From contig JAJRWO010000140.1 of the NCBI GenBank assembly GCA_024276775.1, forward strand, positions 1-9,709: DNA of 9,709 bases, read 5' to 3'. The notes beneath the pieces are model-generated. The model saw only the letters and a list, made by a program, of their open reading frames with translations, searched no databases and was not told where the DNA came from. How positions within the stretch are numbered: the first letter of the stretch is position 1; each line of letters opens with the position of its first letter. This stretch comes from Gammaproteobacteria bacterium. GTDB taxonomy: Bacteria > Pseudomonadota > Gammaproteobacteria > Tenderiales > Tenderiaceae. Positions 1-6,608 of the stretch are shown here, one piece after another. Made by a program: the position numbers and the translations under genes.

Positions 1-1860
1 AATTATGCCTTTGTTATGGGCGGCGGTATCAGTAATTTTGGTGGCACCGTGATACTGAATCGTTCAGTGATTGGCCAGAACAGGTCCGATGGTCAAGGTG
101 CAGGGATTTATAACCTGGATGGCAATCTCGTTATTAATTATGCCAGAATTAGTGCTAATAACGGGGGGGTGGTGTTAGGTGGTGGAATTTTTAATGCCGC
201 CATGGGGCGGACACTTGAAATCAACAATAGCGCCATCACTGGCCACTCTGTCATTGTTGATGGCGGCGGTATTTATCATTTGCTGGGCAGCTTGAAAATT
301 ACCAATTCAACCATTAGTGGTAATACAGCGAACCGAAATGGTGGCGGACTGTTTATTCATAATGGTAACTCCAGTGTTGGCGGCGTGATACACGAATTGC
401 GAAATGTCACCATTGCCAGTAATCGAGCTAATGGCAATGATAGTGGTACCCCAGCGAATGGTAAGGGAGGATCCGGTCTTTATGTCGAAGGAAAGGTTGC
501 GCTAAAAATAAGTAATACCATTATTGCCGATAGTACGACAACGTCGGATTGTCACTTTAAAACGGCGGCTGCCGAGCTTGTTTCGCTGGGGCATAATTTG
601 GACAGTGATGGCAGTTGTCAATTGGCGGCTGATAGCAGCAGTTTTAGTTCAGCTGATGCGGGGTTGGCATCACTGGCCAATAATGGTGGTCTTACCCGCA
701 CTCATGCCCTGCTTGCTAGTAGTGTGGCCCTTGATGCTGGCAATAACTGCCTGCTTGTTGACCAACGGGGTTATGGCCGTCCACTGACGGGGTGCGACAT
801 TGGCGCTTATGAAGATGGGGCAGTTGCACCGCTGAATGGTTTTGTTGCCCTACAGGCAAATCAAGGGGCATCCACGGAAACCAATACGGCGCCCGTTGCC
901 TTTAATCAGTCACTGGTTGTGAATGCTGGCGGGGCCGTTGTGAGTGTGTTGCGCGCCAGTGATATCGATGGTGATTCGCTTTTTTACCAGACAGTACAGA
1001 TGCCATCAAAAGGCGTGACGGGGCGTGGCGAGCCGACTGCGGTGCCTGGTGAGTTTGAGTTTATATATACTGCCGACACTGATGCTACGGGTTCAGATAG
1101 CTTTACCTTTCATGCCTGCGATGAGTTTGCCTGTTCAGAACCGGCAACGGTCAGTATCAGCATTGGTAGTGAGCCGGTGAGTGGTGAAATGGTGATTGGC
1201 TTGGCCCCAGAAAGCACGGGCACCGTATCGCCTCTTTTTGTCACAGCGCCGAGTAATCTGGATGCAACCGCGGCAGATCTTGATTACAGTATGCCATTTG
1301 GGGTGTTCTATTTCGATGTTGAGGATATTCCAACCGCCGCCAATCTGGAGGCCGGAACAGTGGTTGTGATTCAATTGCCACCTGAGTCAGAAATTAGCGC
1401 TGATGCGGTGATTCGTAAGCTGGATGTAACAGGTGCATGGCAGGTATTACCGAGTGAACCGAGCGCCATTGAATCGCGAGGCGTGATTGATCCCGTGGCC
1501 AAAACCCTGACCCTGATCCTGCGTGACAATGACAGATTTGATACCAATCCTGCGCTGGGTGTGATTCGTGACCCGGTGGCAATTGCGGTGTCAAAGAGTG
1601 CTGACCCCAGTGTTCAGGATTTACCCGCAACAGTGGCGGTGCCTGCGCCAGACAATAATGGAGCGGCTGATCCTGCCGATGAGCCAGCAGCGGTGGATGA
1701 ACCCGTGACTGAGGAAGAACCGCCACCGCAGACTCCAGTAACGCCTGGGGTATCAAATAATGACTCTGGTGGTGGTGCAGTTAATCCATTGCTGCTGTTT
1801 TGTTTGGGGTTAATGGTGATGGTGTGTCGCGTGAAATACTCTTCTCGGACAGATGCCTGA
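1..1860 (+). CDS. Secreted beta-helix protein with choice-of-anchor Q and U domains (5' end missing)
   Basis: The frame is open to the left edge, so the N-terminus and any signal peptide lie outside; 619 residues are visible. Residues 1 to about 175 carry repeats of the GGGI-N / NSTISGN kind, typical of right-handed parallel beta-helix proteins (pectate-lyase-like fold). Residues about 180-271 match the choice-of-anchor Q pattern: GHNLDSDGSC, NNGGLTRTHALL, DAGNNC, DQRGYGRP and CDIGAYE, with the expected cysteines. Residues about 294-389 resemble a bacterial cadherin/Ig-like domain (NTAPVAFNQSL start, ASDIDGD, YTADTDATGSDSFTF). Residues about 410-530 fit choice-of-anchor U (MPFGVFYFDV, GTVVVIQLP, WQVLPS, LTLILRDND, GVIRDPVA). 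An acidic, proline-rich linker follows, then SGGG, a hydrophobic stretch with two cysteines and a basic end, resembling a GlyGly-CTERM-like sorting tail. An extracellular or outer-membrane role (adhesion or polysaccharide binding) is likely. The ligand is unknown. The gene converges on comM with a 34-bp gap. Confidence 0.85.
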   Translation, partial: NYAFVMGGGISNFGGTVILNRSVIGQNRSDGQGAGIYNLDGNLVINYARISANNGGVVLGGGIFNAAMGRTLEINNSAITGHSVIVDGGGIYHLLGSLKITNSTISGNTANRNGGGLFIHNGNSSVGGVIHELRNVTIASNRANGNDSGTPANGKGGSGLYVEGKVALKISNTIIADSTTTSDCHFKTAAAELVSLGHNLDSDGSCQLAADSSSFSSADAGLASLANNGGLTRTHALLASSVALDAGNNCLLVDQRGYGRPLTGCDIGAYEDGAVAPLNGFVALQANQGASTETNTAPVAFNQSLVVNAGGAVVSVLRASDIDGDSLFYQTVQMPSKGVTGRGEPTAVPGEFEFIYTADTDATGSDSFTFHACDEFACSEPATVSISIGSEPVSGEMVIGLAPESTGTVSPLFVTAPSNLDATAADLDYSMPFGVFYFDVEDIPTAANLEAGTVVVIQLPPESEISADAVIRKLDVTGAWQVLPSEPSAIESRGVIDPVAKTLTLILRDNDRFDTNPALGVIRDPVAIAVSKSADPSVQDLPATVAVPAPDNNGAADPADEPAAVDEPVTEEEPPPQTPVTPGVSNNDSGGGAVNPLLLFCLGLMVMVCRVKYSSRTDA

Positions 1861-1894
1861 TGGTGTCGTCAATAACGGTTTTTTTAGGTTAACG

Positions 1895-3400
1895 CTAGCG
1901 GCGATCCAGTCGTCGGTAGGATATTGCTTCGCTCAGATGGTTTGTTTTTATGTTGTCCGATTGGTTCAGGTCGGCAATGGTTCGGGCCACGCGCAGGATG
2001 CGATGGCTGGCCCGGGCAGACAGCCCCAGGCGATCAATGGCTTGCTCAAGCAGTGAGCGATTGGCTTGATCCAGGCGGCAATATTTTTCTATTTCACGAC
2101 TATCAAGCTGATGGTTAGCTTTGCCCGCCCTTTGCTGCTGGCGTTGGCGAGATTTCTCAACCCGTGACCTGACCGTGGCGCTGGTTTCGCTATTGTTGGC
2201 GGTTTCACCGTAGAGCATTTCCTTGGGCACTGGAGGGACATCAATGTGCATATCAATGCGATCAAGGATTGGCCCTGAGATACGGCTGCGATAGCGTTGT
2301 ACTTGGTCGGTAGTGCAACGGCAACGGCCACTGCTGTCGCCAAGATAGCCGCAAGGGCAAGGATTCATTGCCGCAATCAGTTGAAAGCGTGCCGGGAACT
2401 CGGCTTGGCGGGCGGCGCGGGAAATGGTCACCTTGCCTGATTCCAGTGGTTCACGCAGCACCTCCAAAACCCGACGATCATATTCTGGCAGTTCATCGAG
2501 AAACATTACACCGTTGTGGGCCAGTGAGATTTCGCCTGGCTTTGGGTTGCTGCCACCACCCACCAGTGCCACGCCTGAGGCAGTGTGATGCGGTGAACGA
2601 AAGGGGCGCTGTTTCCAGTGGCGTGTATCAAAACCGCCATGGCTGATGGATTGTATTGCAGCGGCCTCTAAGGCCTCTGTGTCGGTCATGCTTGGCAGGA
2701 TGCCGGGCAGACGGCTGGCGAGCATGGTTTTACCTGTGCCCGGCTGGCCTGCCATCAGCAGCGAATGGCCGCCAGCGGCAGCGATCTCTAGTGCGCGTTT
2801 GGCATGATGCTGACCGCGCACATCGCTGAGATCGGTATGGTTGTCAGGCAGTGGCGGTATGGTCATTGGCGGCTGTGGTGATAGTGGCGTTATGCCGCTG
2901 AGGTGGGCGCAGACCTTTAACAGATGATTGGTGGCGAAAATAGCAACATCGCCCGCCAGGGTGGCTTCGGCACCGTTCTCTTCAGGCAGTATCAAACTTC
3001 GTTTGGCATTGCGGCACTGTGTTGCCACTGGCAGCACGCCGCGAATACTGCGCAGTTCACCGCTCAGGGCCAGCTCGCCGACAAATTCGTAATGACCCAG
3101 ATTGTCATTGGGAATTTGATCGGAGGCGGCGAGGATGCCCAAGGCTATCGGCAGATCAAAGCGACCGCCATCTTTGGGCAGGTCGGCGGGGGCCAGATTG
3201 ATGGTAATGCGGCGAGCAGGAAAATCAAACTGGCTGTTTAAAAGTGCACCGCGAACACGATCCTTACTCTCCTTCACGGCCGCTTCTGGCAGGCCAACAA
3301 TGGACAGACTTGGCAGGCCATTGGCCAGGTGAACTTCCACCGTTACCAACGGTGCGTCTATCCCGGTACCGGCACGGCTATAAACAACAGCGAGTGACAT
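1895..3400 (-). CDS. comM: ComM/YifB family AAA+ ATPase (Mg-chelatase-like), branch-migration helicase
   Basis: A full-length protein of 501 residues, the usual size for the family. Residues about 20-145 form the N-terminal ChlI/Lon-protease-like domain (start MSLAVVYSRA; IVGLPEAAVKESKDRVR; GRFDLPIALGIL). The AAA+ Mg-chelatase domain follows. It has Walker A GQPGTGKT at 218-225, Walker B VMFLDELPEY at 298-307, and sensor region AAMNPCPCGY with a four-cysteine set (C348, C350, C360, C362) that probably binds zinc. The C-terminal Mg-chelatase domain ends in SEAISYRRLDRR. ComM is known in Vibrio and Acinetobacter as a hexameric helicase that promotes branch migration when incoming DNA is integrated during natural transformation. 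It is also common in species not known to be competent. A near-perfect Shine-Dalgarno AAGGAGGT (3404-3411) fixes the start. It lies 64 bp behind ubiK on the same strand, so co-transcription is likely. The stop overlaps a small CGCTAGCG palindrome of no clear meaning. Confidence 0.95.
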   Translation of the reverse strand: MSLAVVYSRAGTGIDAPLVTVEVHLANGLPSLSIVGLPEAAVKESKDRVRGALLNSQFDFPARRITINLAPADLPKDGGRFDLPIALGILAASDQIPNDNLGHYEFVGELALSGELRSIRGVLPVATQCRNAKRSLILPEENGAEATLAGDVAIFATNHLLKVCAHLSGITPLSPQPPMTIPPLPDNHTDLSDVRGQHHAKRALEIAAAGGHSLLMAGQPGTGKTMLASRLPGILPSMTDTEALEAAAIQSISHGGFDTRHWKQRPFRSPHHTASGVALVGGGSNPKPGEISLAHNGVMFLDELPEYDRRVLEVLREPLESGKVTISRAARQAEFPARFQLIAAMNPCPCGYLGDSSGRCRCTTDQVQRYRSRISGPILDRIDMHIDVPPVPKEMLYGETANNSETSATVRSRVEKSRQRQQQRAGKANHQLDSREIEKYCRLDQANRSLLEQAIDRLGLSARASHRILRVARTIADLNQSDNIKTNHLSEAISYRRLDRR

Positions 3401-3464
3401 TAGACCTCCTTGTCAGTATTCGCGTATAGATTATCATCAGCTTGAATGGTCGCTGGCAACTGAT

Positions 3465-3737
3465 TTATTTTGTGGAGTCCCCTAATGGATTGTTTTTCTG
3501 GTTTTGTTCCAATGCGGTGATCTGTGCTTCCAGTGCGTCGAGTTTGGCGCGGCTGCGGGCCAAAAGGGTGCTTTGTACTTCAAACTCTTCCCGTGTCACC
3601 AAGTCTAGTTTTTTGAAGGCTGACTGAAGGGTGACGTGAAGATTTTTTTCCAGGTCTTTTTGGAGCTCACGGATGCCGGTTGGAACTGAATCAGCCAACT
3701 TTCTGGCCAGGTCATCAAGTATTTTGGGGTCAATCAT
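3465..3737 (-). CDS. ubiK: UbiK, accessory factor for ubiquinone biosynthesis (YqiC/BMFP family)
   Basis: A complete 90-residue protein, within the family's usual range of 80-96. It begins MIDPKILDDLARKLADS, with the VPTGIRELQKDLEKN helix and the LDLVTREEFEVQ motif that closely match E. coli UbiK/YqiC. Residues about 48-80 form the heptad-rich C-terminal coiled coil (LARSRAKLDALEAQITALEQ), followed by a short polar tail. UbiK is known to bind UbiJ and lipids and to help the late, aerobic steps of ubiquinone synthesis in the soluble Ubi complex. It has no catalytic residues of its own. The start is supported by AGAGG at 3745-3749, seven bases upstream of the ATG. It is the first gene of a probable ubiK-comM unit and is divergent from glnK. 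Its promoter must lie within 3750-3900, but I see no convincing -35/-10 pair. Confidence 0.93.
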   Translation of the reverse strand: MIDPKILDDLARKLADSVPTGIRELQKDLEKNLHVTLQSAFKKLDLVTREEFEVQSTLLARSRAKLDALEAQITALEQNQKNNPLGDSTK

Positions 3738-3810
3738 GTTTTTTCCTCTGGTATTCTTGATTGAGTCAAGTTTACGCCAATTTGGCTAATGGCTGTATGT
3801 TTCAGTAAAA

Positions 3811-3827
3811 CGCACTAGTCTGGTGCG
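3811..3827 (+). promoter_or_regulatory. NtrC (NRI) binding site, strong match
   Basis: CGCACTAGTCTGGTGCG is a 17-bp dyad that fits the enteric NtrC consensus TGCACYA-N3-TGGTGCA except at the two outermost bases. The core GCAC-N7-GTGC is perfect. Its centre (3819) lies about 129 bp upstream of the start predicted from the sigma-54 promoter at 3921-3937, a normal enhancer distance. The match and spacing are seen directly; NtrC binding is inferred. Confidence 0.8.
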
Positions 3828-3852
3828 ATGCCTCGGTCGGTTATGTTCGAAA

Positions 3853-3859
3853 TGGTGCG
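3853..3859 (+). promoter_or_regulatory. Possible second NtrC half-site
   Basis: TGGTGCG repeats the right half of the strong site at 3811-3827 exactly 32 bp downstream (three helical turns). The left half (3843-3849) does not match the consensus, so this would be a weak site filled cooperatively, like the paired strong and weak sites in some enteric enhancers. A chance heptamer cannot be excluded. Confidence 0.45.
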
Positions 3860-3865
3860 TAGTGG

Positions 3866-3878
3866 CCAGGTGTTGATT
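3866..3878 (-). promoter_or_regulatory. Possible IHF binding site
   Basis: Read on the minus strand, AATCAACACCTGG fits the IHF consensus WATCAANNNNTTR with one mismatch. It lies at roughly -82 to -70 from the predicted glnK start, between the NtrC sites and the sigma-54 promoter, where DNA bending by IHF often helps the enhancer reach the polymerase. The consensus is loose, so the call is tentative. Confidence 0.35.
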
Positions 3879-3920
3879 GTATTTGGCCGCTAAGTATCTA
3901 AAAAATAAGAAAATAAAAGA

Positions 3921-3937
3921 TTGGCACGGCTAATGCT
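3921..3937 (+). promoter_or_regulatory. Sigma-54 (-24/-12) promoter of glnK-amtB
   Basis: TTGGCACGGCTAATGCT matches the sigma-54 (RpoN) consensus TGGCAC-N5-TTGC with only the first T of TTGC replaced by A. The GG and GC doublets are 12 bases apart, as required. This places the transcript start near 3948 and leaves an A/T-rich leader of about 77 nt before the glnK ATG. A run of A-rich sequence lies just upstream (3901-3919). Together with the NtrC site it predicts induction under nitrogen limitation. Confidence 0.82.
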
Positions 3938-4024
3938 CTAAGGCTGTTACAGACAGAATAAAAAATGTATAAGTTTGTGAGTTTAAATCCTATTATAAAT
4001 TTCCACTTTAGGGAGTAGAAAGTA

Positions 4025-4363
4025 ATGAAACTGGTCACAGCAATTATCAAGCCTTTTAAACTGGACGATGTCCGCGAGGCACTCTCAGAGATCGGGGTGC
4101 AGGGCATTACCGTCACTGAGGTCAAGGGCTTCGGTCGTCAAAAGGGGCATACCGAACTTTATCGCGGTGCTGAGTACGTGGTGGACTTTTTGCCCAAGGT
4201 AAAAATTGATATCGCTATTCCGACCGATCTTGTGGATCAGGTCATTGACGCGATCACCAAGGCTGCCAACACCGGTAAAATTGGTGACGGCAAAATTTTT
4301 GTCACCACGCTGGAACAGGTGATTCGTATTCGTACCGGCGAGTCTGGTACTGAAGCCATTTAA
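4025..4363 (+). CDS. glnK: Nitrogen regulatory PII protein GlnK
   Basis: A full-length PII protein of 112 residues. The T-loop contains YRGAEY with the uridylylation target Tyr51. The C-terminal PII signature TGKIGDGKIFV (residues 83-93) forms part of the ATP/2-oxoglutarate pocket, with R101/R103 further on. PII trimers are known to report 2-oxoglutarate, ATP/ADP and, through GlnD uridylylation, glutamine. The GlnK type binds the cytoplasmic face of Amt channels and closes them when nitrogen is sufficient. Sequence alone does not cleanly separate GlnB from GlnK. I choose GlnK because amtB follows 20 bp later and an NtrC/sigma-54 control region lies upstream. GGGAG at 4011-4015 is the ribosome binding site, nine bases from the ATG. 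It is the first gene of a two-gene operon. Confidence 0.95.
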   Translation: MKLVTAIIKPFKLDDVREALSEIGVQGITVTEVKGFGRQKGHTELYRGAEYVVDFLPKVKIDIAIPTDLVDQVIDAITKAANTGKIGDGKIFVTTLEQVIRIRTGESGTEAI

Positions 4364-4370
4364 ATTTGTT

Positions 4371-4375
4371 GGAGG
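4371..4375 (+). promoter_or_regulatory. Ribosome binding site deciding the amtB start
   Basis: GGAGG lies eight bases before the ATG at 4384. It also lies inside the longer in-frame extension that would begin at TTG 4366, which argues against that earlier start. Confidence 0.85.
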
Positions 4376-4383
4376 TATTAACA

Positions 4384-5649
4384 ATGGAAAATAATATTTT
4401 TCAACTACAATACGCCATGGACACCTTTTACTTTTTGGTGTGCGGTGCATTGGTCATGTGGATGGCGGCGGGTTTTTCTATGCTCGAAGCCGGCATGGTG
4501 CGCTCTAAAAACACCACTGAAATTCTAACCAAAAATATCGCCCTATTTGCGATATCTTGCATTATGTATCTGGTCTGCGGTTATTCGATCATGTATGGCG
4601 GTGATTTGTTTCTGACAAGCATTGCGGGTGGTGAAACGTTGGTGGCTGACGCCTTGGCGGCATCGGCTGAAAATGGCTTTGAAGGTAGCTCTGTCTATTC
4701 CAGCGCATCTGACTTCTTTTTTCAGGTGGTGTTTGTTGCCACAGCGATGTCTATTGTCTCTGGTGCGGTGGCTGAGCGTATGAAACTGTGGGCATTCCTG
4801 GCCTTTGCTGTTGTGATGACAGCAGTGATCTATCCGATGGAAGGCTCGTGGACCTGGGGTGGTAACGATGTCTTTGGTATGTTTAATCTGGGTGACTTGG
4901 GTTTCTCTGACTTCGCCGGTTCAGGCATTGTTCACATGGCCGGTGCGACTGCCGCATTGACTGCTGTATTGGTGCTGGGCGCACGTAAAGGCAAGTACGG
5001 TAAAAATGGTGAAGTCAATGCCCTTCCTGGCGCCAATATGCCATTGGTAGCACTGGGTACATTCATTTTATGGATGGGCTGGTTTGGCTTTAACGGTGGT
5101 TCGGTATTGAAGCTGGGCGATATCGTCAATGCCAATGCGGTTGCCATGGTCTTCCTCAATACCAATGCAGCAGCAGCGGGTGGCGTGATGGCTGCGCTGA
5201 TCACAGCGCGCCTGTTGTTTGGTAAGGCTGACCTGACCATGGCCTGTAATGGTGCCCTGGCTGGCCTGGTAGCGATTACTGCAGGTCCTGACTGGCCATC
5301 GCCGCTGATAGCGACCGCCATCGGTGTGATGGGTGGTGTGTTGGTTGTCTTCTCAATCCTGGGCCTGGATAAATTGAGGATTGATGATCCTGTTGGTGCA
5401 ATTTCAGTTCACGGTGTGGTTGGTTTCTGGGGGCTGATGGCGGTTGCATTGGGGCCAAACGGAACGGTCATGGGTCAGTTAGCCGGCGCTGCCACCATTT
5501 TTATATGGGTGTTCGTGACCAGTTTGATTGTTTGGCTAATACTGAAAGCCGTCATGGGTGTTCGCGTTAGCGAAGAAGACGAATACAATGGCGTTGATCT
5601 GGCCGAGTGTGGATTGGAGGCTTATCCAGAATTTACGTCGGGTAAATAA
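4384..5649 (+). CDS. amtB: Ammonium transporter, Amt family
   Basis: A complete 421-residue inner-membrane protein with about 11 hydrophobic helices. Conserved Amt/Rh residues, numbered here with the likely E. coli AmtB equivalents: D176 (D160), twin pore histidines H184 in IVHMAG (H168) and H343 in SVHGVVGFWG (H318), F236 and S240 in GFNGGS (F215, S219), and tryptophans in SWTWGG near the outer binding site. F113/F117 are candidates for the other gate phenylalanine. The tail has the usual DLAECGLEAYPEF motif. It moves ammonium inward as trimers and is gated by GlnK. Unlike enteric AmtB, it has no visible cleavable signal peptide. Its first helix reads GFSMLEAGMVRSKN rather than the FYGG form, placing it in the other common bacterial Amt group. 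It is 20 bp behind glnK and is followed by a strong terminator. Confidence 0.94.
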   Translation: MENNIFQLQYAMDTFYFLVCGALVMWMAAGFSMLEAGMVRSKNTTEILTKNIALFAISCIMYLVCGYSIMYGGDLFLTSIAGGETLVADALAASAENGFEGSSVYSSASDFFFQVVFVATAMSIVSGAVAERMKLWAFLAFAVVMTAVIYPMEGSWTWGGNDVFGMFNLGDLGFSDFAGSGIVHMAGATAALTAVLVLGARKGKYGKNGEVNALPGANMPLVALGTFILWMGWFGFNGGSVLKLGDIVNANAVAMVFLNTNAAAAGGVMAALITARLLFGKADLTMACNGALAGLVAITAGPDWPSPLIATAIGVMGGVLVVFSILGLDKLRIDDPVGAISVHGVVGFWGLMAVALGPNGTVMGQLAGAATIFIWVFVTSLIVWLILKAVMGVRVSEEDEYNGVDLAECGLEAYPEFTSGK

Positions 5650-5677
5650 TACCCACCTTTCTTTAACGTGATATTTA

Positions 5678-5708
5678 GGCACGGGCAGGAAACTGCCCGG
5701 GCTTTTTT
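5678..5708 (+). terminator. Intrinsic terminator of glnK-amtB
   Basis: CGGGCAG (5682-5688) pairs perfectly with CTGCCCG (5693-5699) around a GAAA tetraloop. The stem extends past an A/G mismatch through GGC with GC(T), and six T follow (5703-5708). The T-run lies only on the plus-strand side, so it acts for amtB and not for the convergent gene at 5745-6176. Confidence 0.93.
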
Positions 5709-5744
5709 GTTAAACAAGCGTTTTTATCAGGCCCATATCATCCT

Positions 5745-6176
5745 TTAGAGATATTCGCACTTGGCCAATGCCTGCCGAAGGCGTGCCAAGTGGAGGATTG
5801 TGGTACCAGCGACCACTAGTGCCACCATGCTGATGGTTATGTTTAACGCTGCCAGGGACATAATACCAGCAGAAGAATTTTGTACGCCAAGGATAAAAAA
5901 TACAAAAAAGGCAAAGCCACTCAGCCCCAATGCCAGCACTATGTTGGTCGGATCGACGGATGAGATTCTCTTCAAGCTTAGATTGTTGATCGCGAGTGCT
6001 TTCATGCCCTGTTCGTTGGTATTGCCGGCAATAGCAATTTCATCGCCAACATTCATTTTGTCTGCCAAGTCGCGGTTTAAGGTGATCGTGTGATCGCCTA
6101 TGTGGCAGATGCCGGTTTTTTTGTCTTCGGTCTGAGTGATGGCGGTAACACTGCCTTTTCTAAGTTCTATGGACAT
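5745..6176 (-). CDS. Small membrane protein of unknown function with N-terminal soluble domain
   Basis: I do not recognise this 143-residue protein. Residues 1 to about 70 are polar and look like a small beta-barrel, possibly OB-like: alternating strands such as GSVTAITQ, GDHTITLN and GDEIAIAG, with a turn at NTNEQG. Two hydrophobic helices follow (about 77-98 and 104-127) joined by a short Gln-Asn-Ser turn. The basic C-terminal end (HLARLRQALAKCEYL) suggests a hairpin with the tail in the cytoplasm. The soluble-domain-then-hairpin order is the reverse of NfeD proteins, so I do not assign that family. Composition is like its neighbours and the reading frame is intact. The ribosome site is weak: AAGGA lies 12 bases from the ATG at 6176. 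No better start is seen, since the next Met (residue 41) would remove half of the soluble domain. The gene converges on amtB and diverges from the small gene at 6414. Confidence 0.75.
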   Translation of the reverse strand: MSIELRKGSVTAITQTEDKKTGICHIGDHTITLNRDLADKMNVGDEIAIAGNTNEQGMKALAINNLSLKRISSVDPTNIVLALGLSGFAFFVFFILGVQNSSAGIMSLAALNITISMVALVVAGTTILHLARLRQALAKCEYL

Positions 6177-6295
6177 TGAAGCAATTAATCCTTATCTGAT
6201 TTCAATAACAGGCTACTCGCCTGCATAGAAAGTTCGTATGCTTGTTTTTGGAGGACTAGTGGTACAAATAGTTCCCATTCAGAGGTAAATGCTAG

Positions 6296-6316
6296 CATAT
6301 TGAGTGTCTCAATATG
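6296..6316. repeat. Perfect 9-3-9 inverted repeat in the divergent intergenic region
   Basis: CATATTGAG (6296-6304) and CTCAATATG (6308-6316) are exact reverse complements separated by TGT. The repeat lies about 97 bp upstream of the small gene at 6414 and about 120 bp upstream of the 143-residue gene, in the 237-bp region (6177-6413) between them. A shorter dyad, CAGAA-AA-TTCTG (6319-6330), follows directly. No T-run follows, so it is not a simple terminator. An operator or an RNA hairpin is possible. The odd-length spacer does not fit the FNR/CRP pattern. Confidence 0.6.
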
Positions 6317-6413
6317 GGCAGAAAATTCTGATCGGGCCTGTTTTTAGCCCTCTAGTTGTCAGTATCATGTACAATCATTTCTCATGTTTGGTGTAAATAG
6401 CGGGATTTTTGAT

Positions 6414-6608
6414 ATGAAAGAGCTAAGACGTTTTGTCGGTTACACCCTTGCCACTTTGCTGATGATTGGTGTAGTACTGGCTATTGCCAAGGCAGATACG
6501 GAAGAAGGAACGCTGGCAACAGCTGCCATTATTATTGTCGTGGTGTTGCCGCTGGTCGCTGCTGTTTTCATCGGTAGACGAGACAAAAAAAATACCGACC
6601 TTTCGTAA
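6414..6608 (+). CDS. Small two-helix membrane protein, unknown function
   Basis: The product is 64 residues from the ATG at 6414. It has a short basic N-terminus (MKELRRF), a hydrophobic helix at about 9-26, a polar acidic turn (KADTEEGT), a second helix at about 36-54 and a strongly charged end (GRRDKKNTDLS). This pattern predicts an inner-membrane hairpin with both ends in the cytoplasm. A ten-codon longer start at ATG 6384 exists but has no Shine-Dalgarno sequence, whereas CGGGA (6401-6405) lies eight bases before 6414. I do not recognise the family. No clear -35/-10 pair is visible upstream. Support for it as a real gene is the complete frame, the membrane topology and the terminator directly downstream. 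It converges on speE. Confidence 0.6.
   Translation: MKELRRFVGYTLATLLMIGVVLAIAKADTEEGTLATAAIIIVVVLPLVAAVFIGRRDKKNTDLS

Noticed and set aside
16..400. Repeated GGCGGCGGT / GGTGGTGGA stretches as a DNA repeat array
   Set aside because: They are irregularly spaced and explained by recurring Gly-Gly-Gly turns of the beta-helix protein.
1893..1900. CGCTAGCG palindrome at the comM stop codon, near a T-run at 1879-1887
   Set aside because: The palindrome lies on the wrong side of the T-run for gene 1 and has no T-run following it for comM, so no terminator can be supported in the 34-bp gap.
2368..3429. Several plus-strand open frames opposite comM
   Set aside because: All overlap the conserved ComM coding frame, lack ribosome sites and show no domain features.
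4366..4383. Upstream TTG start adding six residues to the ammonium transporter
   Set aside because: The ribosome binding site GGAGG (4371-4375) lies inside this extension and is well placed for the ATG at 4384.
4085..4450. Open frame of about 121 codons antisense to glnK and the amtB start
   Set aside because: It lies opposite a gene of certain identity, spans the operon junction and has no recognisable product.
6356..6375. TTGTCA and TACAAT before the 64-residue gene as a -35/-10 pair
   Set aside because: The spacer is only eight bases, far from the required 16-18.
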